Made by a program: the position numbers and the translations under genes. A DNA stretch of 64,000 bases from contig JAAYHX010000011.1 in assembly GCA_012735215.1 (NCBI GenBank), positions 1-64,000 on the forward strand, in the 5' to 3' direction. The DNA comes from Tissierellia bacterium (GTDB lineage Bacteria; Bacillota; Clostridia; Tissierellales; Tepidimicrobiaceae). The notes beneath the pieces were generated by a model. That model ran no database searches, was not told the DNA's origin, and saw only the letters and a list, made by a program, of their open reading frames with translations. This document shows, piece after piece, positions 8,142 through 17,147 of this stretch; position 1 is the first letter of the stretch, and each line of letters begins with the position of its first letter.

Positions 8142-8591
8142 TCACCCCCCAATAAAAGCCTTATCTCCTACCTTAATAATTCCACTTTTTATTACCCTAG
8201 CAAACATGGCTTCTCTTGATAAGGGGCAGCTGATGCCCTCCCTTACCATACTACATTCAGGAAAGCAGCTTTTTCCTATTTCAGTAATCTGAAAGACTGC
8301 CTCTCCTATTCTAATCAAGGATCCAGTTTTTATATAATCTAGCTTTAGACCCCTTAGCCTGATGTTTTCTTGGAATCTCCCTGTACACAGTCCAAGGCAG
8401 CCTGTTGACTGTATCTCATCCCAGCCTTCAGCTGTAAAAAGTGACACCTGCCTATCTTTCTTCTGAGCTCTAAGGTCATCATCTAACCCCTTACCTTCTA
8501 GGAAATACCCTTCCTCTATTCGCCTATTGGCTTTTTCTTTCTTAAGGTAGATACCCACTACTTCTCCAATTGATTTATATATATCAGTCAC
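8142..8591 (-). CDS. MOSC domain protein (second copy)
   Basis: 149-aa MOSC (molybdenum cofactor sulfurase C-terminal) protein. RQVSLFTAEGWDEIQSTG, GRFQENI and GKSCFPECSMV with conserved cysteines are visible. Stand-alone MOSC proteins are thought to bind or carry Moco or its sulphur. It starts with GTG directly after the stop of the other MOSC gene and has no clear SD, so translational coupling is likely. Alternative GTG starts exist about 12 codons in. Paralogous to its upstream neighbour but diverged, with an extra CLGLC motif. Confidence 0.85.
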   Translation of the reverse strand: MTDIYKSIGEVVGIYLKKEKANRRIEEGYFLEGKGLDDDLRAQKKDRQVSLFTAEGWDEIQSTGCLGLCTGRFQENIRLRGLKLDYIKTGSLIRIGEAVFQITEIGKSCFPECSMVREGISCPLSREAMFARVIKSGIIKVGDKAFIGG

Positions 8592-9032
8592 CTACAACAC
8601 CTCAATAATATCTCCCTTTTTAACTAGTCCGCCCTTTATAACCTTTGTAAATATGCCTTCCTTTGGCATTATACATTTACCCACCTGCTGGGCAATGGCA
8701 CAACCAGTATGGCACTCCTTGCCTATTTGGGTTACTTCCTGAATAGTTTCTCCAATCCTTAGCCTGGTGCCTACAGGAAGTTCATGTAAGATGATCCCTT
8801 CTGTTGTAATGTTTTCAGCAAAGTCTCCATGTTTTAATCCCTTTACTCCCATCTTTTCCATCTTTTCATAGCTTTCAACCCCAAGTAAGCTTACCTGTCT
8901 ATGCCACTTGCCTCCGTGGGCATCATCTTTAAGTCCAAAGCCTTCAATAAACTGGCCCTTGTCTATAGGCCTTTTTACTACGCCCTTTCTTTCAGATATG
9001 TTTATATCTAAAACTCTACCAGTCTTATTCAT
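8592..9032 (-). CDS. MOSC domain protein (first copy)
   Basis: 146-aa stand-alone MOSC protein with RQVSLLGVESYEKM, GDFAENITTEG, GTRLRIGE and GKECHTGCAI, the usual motifs of the MOSC proteins found beside moaC/moaB. Start is the ATG after GAGGAGGTAAGT. It lies 11 bp downstream of moaC in one operon. A role in the last steps of W/Mo cofactor handling is inferred from family and context. Confidence 0.88.
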   Translation of the reverse strand: MNKTGRVLDINISERKGVVKRPIDKGQFIEGFGLKDDAHGGKWHRQVSLLGVESYEKMEKMGVKGLKHGDFAENITTEGIILHELPVGTRLRIGETIQEVTQIGKECHTGCAIAQQVGKCIMPKEGIFTKVIKGGLVKKGDIIEVL

Positions 9033-9043
9033 ACTTACCTCCT

Positions 9044-9520
9044 CTATACCTGATCCTTCCTGATAAATTCTCCTGACTTTCCTCCTGTTTTTTCTATTAG
9101 CTTGATCTCTTCTATTACCATTTCCCTATCCACTGCCTTACACATATCATATATGGTTAGAGCAGCTATGGATACTGCCGTTAGGGCTTCCATCTCTACT
9201 CCTGTTTTGCCCATGGTTTTTACTTCTGATTCTATCTCTATAGCATCTTCCAATATGTTAAATTTTATATTAGAGCCGGTCAGGAATATGTTATGGCACA
9301 TGGGTATAAGGTCACTTGTCTTCTTAGAGGCCATAATACCTCCAACTTGTGCAACTGCCAAAACATCTCCCTTTTTAATGAGTCCGTCCCTTATCAACTG
9401 TATAGTTTCCTTTTTAGTCCGTATTCTTCCATAGGCCCTAGCTATCCTTTTTGTATCCTCCTTGTCTCCTACCTCTACCATATGGGCCCTTCCTTCTTCA
9501 TTAAAATGGGTAAAATCCAT
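9044..9520 (-). CDS. moaC: Cyclic pyranopterin monophosphate synthase MoaC
   Basis: 158 aa. Forms cyclic pyranopterin monophosphate from the MoaA product. Motifs [20 protein letters not shown] at the start, [12 protein letters not shown] and [24 protein letters not shown] with the conserved catalytic region are present. The ATG of MDFTHF was chosen because AGGAGG is 7 nt upstream; a longer frame starts inside moaA. Its start lies just past the moaA stop. Confidence 0.95.
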   Translation of the reverse strand: MDFTHFNEEGRAHMVEVGDKEDTKRIARAYGRIRTKKETIQLIRDGLIKKGDVLAVAQVGGIMASKKTSDLIPMCHNIFLTGSNIKFNILEDAIEIESEVKTMGKTGVEMEALTAVSIAALTIYDMCKAVDREMVIEEIKLIEKTGGKSGEFIRKDQV

Positions 9521-9522
9521 GT

Positions 9523-10479
9523 CTATCCTCCTATCTGATACATTTTCTTCCATACATATTGGCCATCTTCTAAGTGGTGGGATTCTGGCTTCTTTTCAAC
9601 GGCAGCCAATATTATATTCTCTAGATCCTGTCCCTTTCTTAAGGCTTCTCTTAAGTCTATTTCATCATTGGAGTGAAGACATAGTTTCATCATACCTTGA
9701 GCAGTTAACCTAACTCTGTTACAATGGCTGCAGAACTTACAGGAGATTGGATTTATAAGGCCAATTCTTCCCTTGGCATTGGGCAGCTTATAATAGACTG
9801 CAGGAGAGGACAGGTCCTTTCTTTTTACTTCTATCAATTCTGGCAGCTTTTCCAATACTATTTCATTAGAAATGTATTTATTAGATCGGTGTTTTATAGC
9901 TTCCCCTACAGGCATCAGCTCGATAAACCTGACATGGATCTCTTCCTCAAGAGTAAGCCTTGCTAGGTCTTCTATTTCATCATCATTGAAGCCACCCACT
10001 AGGACAGTATTTATCTTAATAGGGGTAAGACCAACCTTTTTAGCCGCTTCTATTCCTTCCATTACATATTTTATATTGCCTTTTCTTGTTATATATCTAT
10101 ACTTGTCATCCTTCAAAGTATCCAGGCTAATGTTTACCCTCTTTAAACCCCTGTTTTTCAATTCCTGAGCATATCTGCCTAAAAGCACTCCGTTAGTAGT
10201 CATGGCAAAATCCTTTAGTCCTTCTAGTTTATCAATCCTTTCAACAATATCCAAGATCCCACTCCTAAGTAAGGGCTCCCCACCAGTAAGCCTTATCTTA
10301 TTGATCCCTAAATTAACAAAGGCTTTTGTTATTTTCTCTATCTCTTCAACGGATAAGATGTCTTCATGGGAAAGCTTTGGGACTCCTTCTTCAGGCATGC
10401 AATATCTACACCTTAGATTGCAAAGATCAGTAACAGAAATGCGCAGGTAGTTTATATCTCTTCCAAATGGATCCTTCAC
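9523..10479 (-). CDS. moaA: GTP 3',8-cyclase MoaA
   Basis: 318-aa radical SAM enzyme for the first step of molybdopterin synthesis. The N-terminal cluster motif CNLRCRYC binds [11 protein letters not shown] follows. The C-terminal cluster uses cysteines in [18 protein letters not shown]. The protein ends with GG, the C-terminal pair needed for activity. Start is GTG behind AAGGGGG. First gene of the moaA-C-MOSC-MOSC-D operon, with a TATAAT about 60 nt upstream. Confidence 0.96.
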   Translation of the reverse strand: MKDPFGRDINYLRISVTDLCNLRCRYCMPEEGVPKLSHEDILSVEEIEKITKAFVNLGINKIRLTGGEPLLRSGILDIVERIDKLEGLKDFAMTTNGVLLGRYAQELKNRGLKRVNISLDTLKDDKYRYITRKGNIKYVMEGIEAAKKVGLTPIKINTVLVGGFNDDEIEDLARLTLEEEIHVRFIELMPVGEAIKHRSNKYISNEIVLEKLPELIEVKRKDLSSPAVYYKLPNAKGRIGLINPISCKFCSHCNRVRLTAQGMMKLCLHSNDEIDLREALRKGQDLENIILAAVEKKPESHHLEDGQYVWKKMYQIGG

Positions 10480-10622
10480 AATATCCCCCTTTTCTCTAAG
10501 TCTATGAAATGCTGCGTATTATTATAATTATACCATAATATAATAATGCTAAAAAATTACATTATTAACTTTAAGGTAAACTATTAATATATCCAATTTT
10601 TAGGTTCATATGTATTTAATAC

Positions 10623-10656
10623 AAAGTCCCTATTCCAAGCTTGGAATAGGGACTTT
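10623..10656 (-). terminator. Perfect-palindrome terminator after the PBP-fused moeA
   Basis: A 34-bp uninterrupted palindrome (AAAGTCCCTATTCCAAG and its complement) three bases beyond the stop codon, followed on the minus strand by TTTGTATT. It closes the tupABC-moeA-moeA transcript ahead of the moaA promoter. Confidence 0.85.
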
Positions 10657-10659
10657 ATA

Positions 10660-12555
10660 TCACTCTACTATAACAAGGTCCCCTGTCTTTTCAAAGCCGT
10701 ATCCACCCAGTGCAGCTACCCTCTTCTTGAATTCATCAGACTTCAATACTTCAATAAACTTAATAACTCTTGAATCCTCTAAAAGATCAAAGGGTACCAA
10801 GAAGTCATAATCTTCATAGGTTACCTCTATGAAATCCAGGTTTAAGGCCTTGGCTGCCGAATATATGCCTAAGCCTGTAGTAGCAGAGCCAGTTTTCACT
10901 GCAGAGGCAACTGCCATGTGAGTAGTCATCTCCCTGTCATATCCCTTCACCTTTGAAGGATCAATCTTTTCCTTGTTTAGATGATAATCAAGAAGTATCC
11001 TAGTTCCTGCACCACGCTGTCTGTTTACATATACTACATCATCCCTAACCAAATCAGAAAAACTTTTAATTTCTTGTGGATTGCCTTTTTTGACTATAAA
11101 ACCTTGATTTCTCCTTACCCCTTTTACAAGAGCCATCTTTTGCCCTTTAAAGTATTTCTTCACATAGGGTATATTGTATTCACCAGTATCCATATCCAAC
11201 AAATGGATTGGTGCTATGTGGCATTCTCCTCTTCTCATAGCTAAAATTCCGCCCATACTCCCCACATGGCCAGAGGAAAGCTTCATCATGTCAGCTAATA
11301 TGTCCATGATAATATCATGGCTTCCAACGGAAACCAGAGTCTCCTTTATTTGGCTCAAGGGCTTCAATATCCTTACATTTACTGGGCTTCCTGCATCGAC
11401 TCCCTCTAGGGATTGGGGGATAATGGCTATTCCATCTGCCTTTACTAGGCTCATGGTAACTCCTGCACCACTAGATAGGGGTGTAGCTATTAGCTTATCC
11501 TTTACGAAGCCTAAGTTTACTCTTATAAATTCTCTATTCTTTAAGGAAGATGTAACCTTCTTGGAGATGATTGCCTCCTGGAAGCTTTCCTTTTCCTCTT
11601 CCAAACCTATATATTTCAAAATCAATGGTATAACGAAAATTTCAAATACCAAATAAGCAGATACTGGGTATCCGGGAATGCCTATTACAGGTTTCCCATC
11701 TATTATCCCTAGGATGGTAGGCTTCCCTGGTTTCATGGCAACTCCATGGATCACCACTTCTCCCAGCTCCCTTATTATATTTGCTGTATAGTCCTCACTG
11801 CCAGCAGAAGACCCTGCCCCTATTATCAGCAGATCGTTTTCTTCTACTCCCTTTAATATAGCTGCCTTTAGCTTGTCATAATCATCAGCTACAGGACTAT
11901 ATCTATTGGGTATGCCTCCATTTTCTAAAATGAGCCCTTCAAAAACCCTTGAATTAGAATCTATTATCTTTCCTACTTTAAGTTGGCTAACTTTTTCTAT
12001 TATTTCACTGCCAGTAGGAATAATTCCAACCCTAGGCTTTTTATATACCTTTATTTTCTCAATACCTCCCGATAAGAGGGCCCCTATATCCATAGGACGA
12101 ACCTTATGCTTGGAAGGGAGAATCATCTCAGTTGCGACAATATCTTCCCCAATAGGCCTTACATGCTGCCAGGGATAAGCAGCCTTCAATATCTTGACCT
12201 TTCCATCTCCTAATTCAATAACATCTTCAATCATAATAACTGCATCATAGGGGTCTTCTATGGGATTACCTGTATTTATGTATATAAAATCTTTCCCCTC
12301 TTCCAATACAACTGGATTGATTTCTTTTGCTTCTTTGGTATCTGAAGATCTTACAGCAATTCCGTCCATGGCTGCTGCATTGTAATTGGGAGATGAAACC
12401 AAAGCATATACCGCTTCAAAAGTTACCCTGTTTAAGGAATCCAATACATCAATCTCTTCCCAGGAGGGAGTAATATTTAGCTTCTTATAGTAGCTTGCCT
12501 TGGCCTGGTCTACATCTATGTTGTTGATATAGATATTCCTTTTGCTCCTTTCCAT
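10660..12555 (-). CDS. MoeA-like molybdopterin biosynthesis protein fused to a PBP-like domain
   Basis: 631 aa. Residues ~1-400 are MoeA (AAAMDGIAVRS, PVGEDIVATE-like region, GDEII-type site IIPTGSEI, GAGSSAGSEDY, GKPTILG, GIPGYPVSAY). Residues ~415-625 form a solute-binding/LysR-type effector domain (IAPIHLLDMDTGEYN, GAGTRILLDYHL). This architecture is known in clostridia and archaea. The fused domain may sense or bind molybdate or tungstate. ATG chosen because AAAGGTGG is 8 nt upstream. It follows the ordinary moeA and closes the tup operon. Confidence 0.9.
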   Translation of the reverse strand: MERSKRNIYINNIDVDQAKASYYKKLNITPSWEEIDVLDSLNRVTFEAVYALVSSPNYNAAAMDGIAVRSSDTKEAKEINPVVLEEGKDFIYINTGNPIEDPYDAVIMIEDVIELGDGKVKILKAAYPWQHVRPIGEDIVATEMILPSKHKVRPMDIGALLSGGIEKIKVYKKPRVGIIPTGSEIIEKVSQLKVGKIIDSNSRVFEGLILENGGIPNRYSPVADDYDKLKAAILKGVEENDLLIIGAGSSAGSEDYTANIIRELGEVVIHGVAMKPGKPTILGIIDGKPVIGIPGYPVSAYLVFEIFVIPLILKYIGLEEEKESFQEAIISKKVTSSLKNREFIRVNLGFVKDKLIATPLSSGAGVTMSLVKADGIAIIPQSLEGVDAGSPVNVRILKPLSQIKETLVSVGSHDIIMDILADMMKLSSGHVGSMGGILAMRRGECHIAPIHLLDMDTGEYNIPYVKKYFKGQKMALVKGVRRNQGFIVKKGNPQEIKSFSDLVRDDVVYVNRQRGAGTRILLDYHLNKEKIDPSKVKGYDREMTTHMAVASAVKTGSATTGLGIYSAAKALNLDFIEVTYEDYDFLVPFDLLEDSRVIKFIEVLKSDEFKKRVAALGGYGFEKTGDLVIVE

Positions 12556-12597
12556 TAAACCAACCACCTTTCAGTTTAATGCACTGACCATTTATAA

Positions 12598-13824
12598 CTA
12601 TAGTAAATAAACTTCTCTCTCTTCCCCTTTATATGCTCCTTCTTCATGGGGCTCTAGCACTATATATCCATCAGCATTAGATAATAGGGTTATCATGCCG
12701 GACTTTCCAAAGCTAGGAGTTGCATAGACTATACCATCCACTTCCCTTAGATTGACTAGCTGATAAGTTTTCCTTCCTGGAGCAGAAGGACAGTTGAAAT
12801 CCAATAGGGCCCTGGTACTTGGCAAGTACTCCTTAGCTCCCATCTTTCTCCTTACAAAAGCTTCCACTAGGGTTTTAAATACTACAATAGATGATACAGG
12901 ATGGCCGGGCAGTCCAAATATAACCTTCCCTTTTCCTTCCCCAATAATGGTAGGCTTGCCTGGTTTAATAGCTATGCCATGCACAAAAACGCCCTTACCA
13001 TCAAAAGAATTTATCACTTTGGCAGTATAGTCTCTGTTGCCTACAGAGCTTCCTCCAGATATCAATACTATATGAGTCATGTCTAAAGCCTTTTCAACTT
13101 CATCCCTAAGTAAGTCATAGTCATCCTTTACTATAGCCTTGCCAACAACTTGGCCTCCCAACCTTGTTATCAGGGAATAAAGGGTATAGGTGTTTATATC
13201 TCTAATTTTCCCTAACTCCAACTTTTCATCAATAGCTACTACTTCATCTCCTGTGGAGATTATATAGAATTTAGGTTTCTCATATACCTTTACCTTAGAT
13301 ATTCCCAAGGCTGCTAACACTCCTACTGCCTCAGGAGTAAGGATTCTCCCTCTTCTTAGTGCTACTTCCCCTTCTTTTATGTCATCTCCTTTATAAGTGA
13401 CATTTTCATGGTCGGATATGGATTTATAGACCATTAGTTCTTCTTCATCCAACTTTTCAGTATACTCTATCATCACTACTCCATCGGCTCCTTCAGGAAT
13501 CATTCCTCCTGTTGGAACATACATGGCCTCCCCAGCCCCTATCTTCTTAGCTGGAACCTTGCCAATTTCAACCTTCCCTATGATTTTTAAAAGGCTGGGC
13601 ACAGATTCACTGGCTCCATAGCTATCCTGGGATCTAATAGCATAGCCATCTACAGTGGAACGATTAAATTCAGGCACATCTATATCTGATACTATGTCTT
13701 CTGCTAAAACCCTATTAGTAGATTCCAATATATGGACTTCTTCCTTTTCCAGATGAAAGCCATGGAAAGTATCCATCAACCTGTCTTTGGCCTCCTCTAC
13801 AGCTATAAGATTAAAAAACTCCAT
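12598..13824 (-). CDS. moeA: Molybdopterin molybdenumtransferase MoeA
   Basis: 408 aa. Inserts the metal oxyanion into adenylylated molybdopterin in the cytosol. Motifs DVPEFNRSTVDGYAIRS, YVPTGGMIPEGADGVVMIE, ISTGDEVV, SGGSSVGNRDY, GKPTIIG and GLPGHPVSS are all in order and the length is standard. It directly abuts tupC (1 bp), so metal uptake and insertion are co-expressed. A second, PBP-fused paralogue lies downstream; one copy may favour tungsten and the other molybdenum, which is inference. Confidence 0.95.
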   Translation of the reverse strand: MEFFNLIAVEEAKDRLMDTFHGFHLEKEEVHILESTNRVLAEDIVSDIDVPEFNRSTVDGYAIRSQDSYGASESVPSLLKIIGKVEIGKVPAKKIGAGEAMYVPTGGMIPEGADGVVMIEYTEKLDEEELMVYKSISDHENVTYKGDDIKEGEVALRRGRILTPEAVGVLAALGISKVKVYEKPKFYIISTGDEVVAIDEKLELGKIRDINTYTLYSLITRLGGQVVGKAIVKDDYDLLRDEVEKALDMTHIVLISGGSSVGNRDYTAKVINSFDGKGVFVHGIAIKPGKPTIIGEGKGKVIFGLPGHPVSSIVVFKTLVEAFVRRKMGAKEYLPSTRALLDFNCPSAPGRKTYQLVNLREVDGIVYATPSFGKSGMITLLSNADGYIVLEPHEEGAYKGEEREVYLL

Positions 13825-14457
13825 TTATGAGATCACCTTCCCCCAGTCCAAATGAATTATCCTATCACATAGTCTTTTGGCCTGTTCTATATTATGGGTA
13901 ACTATTAGTACAGTTCCCTTGGTTTCTTCATTAAACCTGATTATTTGACTTTCCATAATCTTCATGGATTCTGGGTCAATATTGGATGTAGGCTCATCTA
14001 ATAAGAGCAACTCTGGTTCAAATACTAAGGCCCTTGCTAGGCTGACCTTTTGAGACTCTCCTCCAGAAAGAAGGTGCCCCTTTTTATTCTTAAGGTCCTC
14101 AATTTGGAACCTTTCCATTATTTCTTCTACCTTTTTTCTCCGGATCCCCTTATCAATTCTTCTGACCTTCAAAGGAAACTCTATATTTTCATACACCCTC
14201 CTCCTAAACAGATAGGGTTTCTGAGTCACCAAGGTCATCTTCTTATAGATATCTTCATTTAATGGGCTGTGGTTATATTCTATATTCCCTGTAAAATCCA
14301 AATCTAAACCTGATATAATCCTCATAAGGGTAGTTTTACCTGAGCCATTTGGTCCAATAAGTCCCGTTATCCTTCCTTCCTCAATCTCTAGCCTTTCTAT
14401 GTCAAGTATCAGCTTATCAGAATAATACTTCTTTAACCCCTCTATTTTAATATACAT
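13825..14457 (-). CDS. tupC: Tungstate ABC transporter ATP-binding protein TupC
   Basis: 210 aa. Walker A GPNGSGKTT, Q-loop VTQKPYLFRR, signature LSGGESQKVSLARAL and Walker B LLLLDEPTSNID are all present. It energises uptake of tungstate by TupAB. Start ATG behind GAGAGG. It abuts tupB and moeA. Annotated as Tup rather than Mod because of the TupA-type binding protein; substrate preference itself cannot be read from the ATPase. Confidence 0.9.
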   Translation of the reverse strand: MYIKIEGLKKYYSDKLILDIERLEIEEGRITGLIGPNGSGKTTLMRIISGLDLDFTGNIEYNHSPLNEDIYKKMTLVTQKPYLFRRRVYENIEFPLKVRRIDKGIRRKKVEEIMERFQIEDLKNKKGHLLSGGESQKVSLARALVFEPELLLLDEPTSNIDPESMKIMESQIIRFNEETKGTVLIVTHNIEQAKRLCDRIIHLDWGKVIS

Positions 14458-14458
14458 A

Positions 14459-15157
14459 TTAATCCTCTCCAGTATATTTGTAGATTATGCTGTTAACTAA
14501 GAATGATATGAATAAGAGCACAATACCCAAAGCAATTGCCATTGGATAATCCCCCATAGATTTCATCAGAGAAATAGTAGTAGTTATGACCCTAGTCTTC
14601 CGTCTAATGTTGCCTCCTACAATCATGACTGCCCCAACCTCTGATATGGCCCTTGAAAAAGCCGTTACTACATTTACTATCAGATCTATCTTTAGTTCCT
14701 TAATGATCAAAAGGATTATATCCTTCCTTCCTGCTCCTAAGGTCTTTCCTATGCTTTCAATTTCCTTACCCCTATTCTTTGCTAGACTATAGGTAAGCCC
14801 CAGTATCAGAGGGGTTACCAATAGGGTTTGGGCTATTATCATGGCTTTCGGAGTATACATAAGATCAAATTTACCTAAGGGTCCCCGTCTTGAAAGGATT
14901 ATGGCCACAAGCAAACCCACAACCACTGAAGGTATGCTCATGAAAGTATACAGCATTCGTGAAAGTGCTCTTTTCCTCTTGAATTCCTTTATACCTAAGT
15001 GTATTCCTATGGGAATGAATATGATGGATGCTATAATAGTAGCTGATGTAGAAATAAATAAGGATAGGAATATTATTTCATAGATCTCCTGATCAAATCC
15101 TATCAGGAGTTTAATTGCTTCCTTTAGACCTTCAACTATGTAATCTATGGCTATCAC
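14459..15157 (-). CDS. tupB: Tungstate ABC transporter permease TupB
   Basis: 232-aa membrane protein with about five to six helices and the EAA-loop motif (ESIGKTLGAGRKDIILLIIKELK). ISEVGAVMIVGGNI is typical of TupB/ModB. Start is GTG with a poor SD. A terminator-like hairpin sits between tupA and this gene, so it should be made in lower amounts than the binding protein. Confidence 0.9.
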   Translation of the reverse strand: MIAIDYIVEGLKEAIKLLIGFDQEIYEIIFLSLFISTSATIIASIIFIPIGIHLGIKEFKRKRALSRMLYTFMSIPSVVVGLLVAIILSRRGPLGKFDLMYTPKAMIIAQTLLVTPLILGLTYSLAKNRGKEIESIGKTLGAGRKDIILLIIKELKIDLIVNVVTAFSRAISEVGAVMIVGGNIRRKTRVITTTISLMKSMGDYPMAIALGIVLLFISFLVNSIIYKYTGED

Positions 15158-15205
15158 CGCCTTGTATATATTACAATAATCGAATTAATGAAGAGTCTTT
15201 AAGAA

Positions 15206-15235
15206 AAAGGGACAGTCACAGAAACCTGTCCCTTT
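15206..15235 (-). terminator. Attenuating terminator between tupA and tupB
   Basis: AAAGGGACAG and CTGTCCCTTT, a perfect 10-bp stem with 10-nt loop, followed on the minus strand by TTTTTCTT. Because tupBC have no obvious promoter behind it, partial read-through probably sets the tupA:tupBC ratio. Confidence 0.8.
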
Positions 15236-15275
15236 AACTTCCATTTCCATTTAAGGCTATTGAGTTCTACCAATA

Positions 15276-16148
15276 CTATTTGGCATTTGGTGTAAACAGA
15301 GGTTGCCCAAACTCTTCTACTCCAAAAGAGCCTATTAACTCTTGAGTTTTATCAGAAAGAAGCCATTCCATGAATTTTTGAGCTCCTTCAGCATTTATCT
15401 TATCGTTCTTGTCTGGATTTACTGGTATAATACCATATTGGTTGAATAAGTTCTCATCACCTTCAACCAATATTTCTAAATCCAATGTATCCTTCATGCT
15501 TAAATAAGTAGCTCTATCTGAAATAGTATAGGCTAACTCCTCATTTGCCATTGCCAACACGTCCCCCATGCCTGATCCTGCTTCTAGGTACCAGTCCCCT
15601 TCAGGAGTAATACCTGTCTCTTTCCAAAGAGCAAGTTCCTTTTTATGGGTTCCTGAGTCATCTCCCCTGGATACAAAGGTAGCCTTGTTTTCAGCTATAG
15701 CCTTTAAGGCACCAACTATATCATTTCCATAGTTTTCTTTGAGTTTTGCAGGGTCATCCTTGGGGCCTACAAGGATATAATCATTGTACATTACATCTCT
15801 TCTTTCAAGTCCATGACCTTCTGATACAAATTCTTCCTCTGATGCTTTAGCGTGAACCAGCAATATGTCTGCTTCTCCATTTTTGCCCATTTCTAGAGCT
15901 TGTCCTGTTCCTACAGCAACAACATCTACTGTTATGCCAGTCTCTTTTTCAAACTCAGGTAATATGTAATCAAGTAATCCACTGTCTTGAGTGCTGGTAG
16001 TTGTAGCTAGTATAAGTCTTTGGCCTTCACTGATGCCATTTTCTTGTTCTTGTTCTTCTCCTTCTGTTTCTTCAGCTGGCTGGCTACAGCCTACAAACAA
16101 AGTGAACATTAGAACTAAAATTAGAGTAAGTGATAAAAACCTTTTCAT
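15276..16148 (-). CDS. tupA: Tungstate-binding lipoprotein TupA
   Basis: 290-aa extracytoplasmic binding protein. The signal peptide has a lipobox (LFVGC, Cys21), followed by a Glu-rich linker and the TupA oxyanion motif LATTTSTQDSGLLDYILP. DILLVHAKASEEEFV, SRGDDSGTHKKE and YTISDRATY are family hallmarks. It captures tungstate for the W-cofactor enzymes encoded around it (Fdh, Aor). It is transcribed from behind a Moco/Tuco-type leader RNA. Confidence 0.95.
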   Translation of the reverse strand: MKRFLSLTLILVLMFTLFVGCSQPAEETEGEEQEQENGISEGQRLILATTTSTQDSGLLDYILPEFEKETGITVDVVAVGTGQALEMGKNGEADILLVHAKASEEEFVSEGHGLERRDVMYNDYILVGPKDDPAKLKENYGNDIVGALKAIAENKATFVSRGDDSGTHKKELALWKETGITPEGDWYLEAGSGMGDVLAMANEELAYTISDRATYLSMKDTLDLEILVEGDENLFNQYGIIPVNPDKNDKINAEGAQKFMEWLLSDKTQELIGSFGVEEFGQPLFTPNAK

Positions 16149-16218
16149 TTAAATCCCCCTTTTGATATTTTGGAAAAGTTCACGTTTAATTGCATCACAT
16201 AAACTTGAACTTTCCTAT

Positions 16219-16243
16219 AAAAAAACAGTCCCGGAAAGGACTG
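16219..16243 (-). terminator. Riboswitch-associated terminator upstream of tupA
   Basis: CAGTCC and GGACTG stem with a 6-nt loop followed by seven T on the minus strand, about 70 nt before the tupA start. It directly follows the Moco-type aptamer and is its likely expression platform. Confidence 0.8.
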
Positions 16244-16261
16244 CTTTTGACTTTATTACAT

Positions 16262-16372
16262 AATGCAGGAGTAGCCTTTTCCTTTCCAATCGCGGGAGGT
16301 ATTAGGATTTCTCCTAACACCCATCGGCGTAACTTCATAGCATGTAGCCTTAGAAGGTTACGCTCGGAAAAT
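16262..16372 (-). ncRNA. Moco/Tuco RNA motif (molybdenum/tungsten cofactor riboswitch)
   Basis: On the minus strand the conserved-looking blocks CCGAGCG, GATGGGTGTTAGG, CCTCCCGCGATTGG, AAAGGAAAAGGC and ACTCCTGCA appear in the order I recall for the Moco RNA motif. A 7-bp stem GCGTAAC/GTTACGC (extended by TTC/GAA) and a second stem TTAGGA/TCCTAA are clear. The element sits between fdhD and tupA, on the strand of tupA, and ends at an intrinsic terminator. Its 5' arm lies inside the last codons of fdhD. Family assignment is from memory of the consensus; an Rfam covariance search would confirm it. Confidence 0.75.
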
Positions 16373-17132
16373 TGGCATAGATATTCATCTTTTCTCCCCT
16401 TACAAATCCAATAAGAGTAATATTGAGTTTCTGGGCTATTTCTATTGCAAGACTTGTAGGTGCAGATCTGGATATAATTACGGGGATTTGTCTTTTAGCT
16501 GTTTTTATCAACATTTCAGAAGATATTCTTCCGCTGGTAAGTATGATCTTATCTTTAGTGTCTATTCCTTCTAAGAGGGCATGTCCTAATACCTTGTCCA
16601 AGGCATTGTGTCTTCCAATATCCTCTTTAAATATAATTATACCATCTAAGTTGCACATGGCGCAACTGTGAACGCCACCAGTTTCTCTAAATAGTTTTGA
16701 ATTTTCGTTGAATTCCTTCATTAAGCCCTTTATCTTGTCAGCTGGTACATACATGGGCTTTTCAATCTTTTTGGACCTGAAAGAATCAATTACATTATAG
16801 AAGACAGTTCCCTTACCGCAGCCTGATGTTATTGTTCTCTTCCCTCTAAACTCTTCATTGAAAGGATCTATCCTGTTGATATATACATATGATATGCCCC
16901 TTTCTTCATCTATGGTAATCTGATCCACATCTGAAAGGGAAGAAATAAGGCCTTCCGAATATAAAAAACCAAGAGTCAGCTCCTTTAGAGAATCAGGACT
17001 GCAGAGCAAGGTTATTAACTCCTTATCATTAACATAGATGGTAAAGGGATATTCCCTAACAACTATATCCTCTTCTTCCCAGATCCCATCCCCTTTAACC
17101 CTCATAATATTAACTTTTTTAATATCCTTCAT
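16350..17132 (-). CDS. fdhD: Formate dehydrogenase sulfurtransferase FdhD
   Basis: 260 aa. Transfers sulphur from IscS to the metal cofactor of FdhA. Conserved stretches EYPFTIYVNDKEL, LTLGFLYSEGLI, GGVHSCAMC (CxxC), FKEDIGRHNALDKVLG, TSGRISSEM and SRSAPTSLAIEIA are present. Start ATG behind GAGGGAGATAGG. It lies in the fdhA-mog-mobA-fdhD row. Its last ~6 codons double as the first strand of the downstream riboswitch. Confidence 0.95.
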   Translation of the reverse strand: MKDIKKVNIMRVKGDGIWEEEDIVVREYPFTIYVNDKELITLLCSPDSLKELTLGFLYSEGLISSLSDVDQITIDEERGISYVYINRIDPFNEEFRGKRTITSGCGKGTVFYNVIDSFRSKKIEKPMYVPADKIKGLMKEFNENSKLFRETGGVHSCAMCNLDGIIIFKEDIGRHNALDKVLGHALLEGIDTKDKIILTSGRISSEMLIKTAKRQIPVIISRSAPTSLAIEIAQKLNITLIGFVRGEKMNIYANFPSVTF

Positions 17133-17147
17133 CCTATCTCCCTCTAC

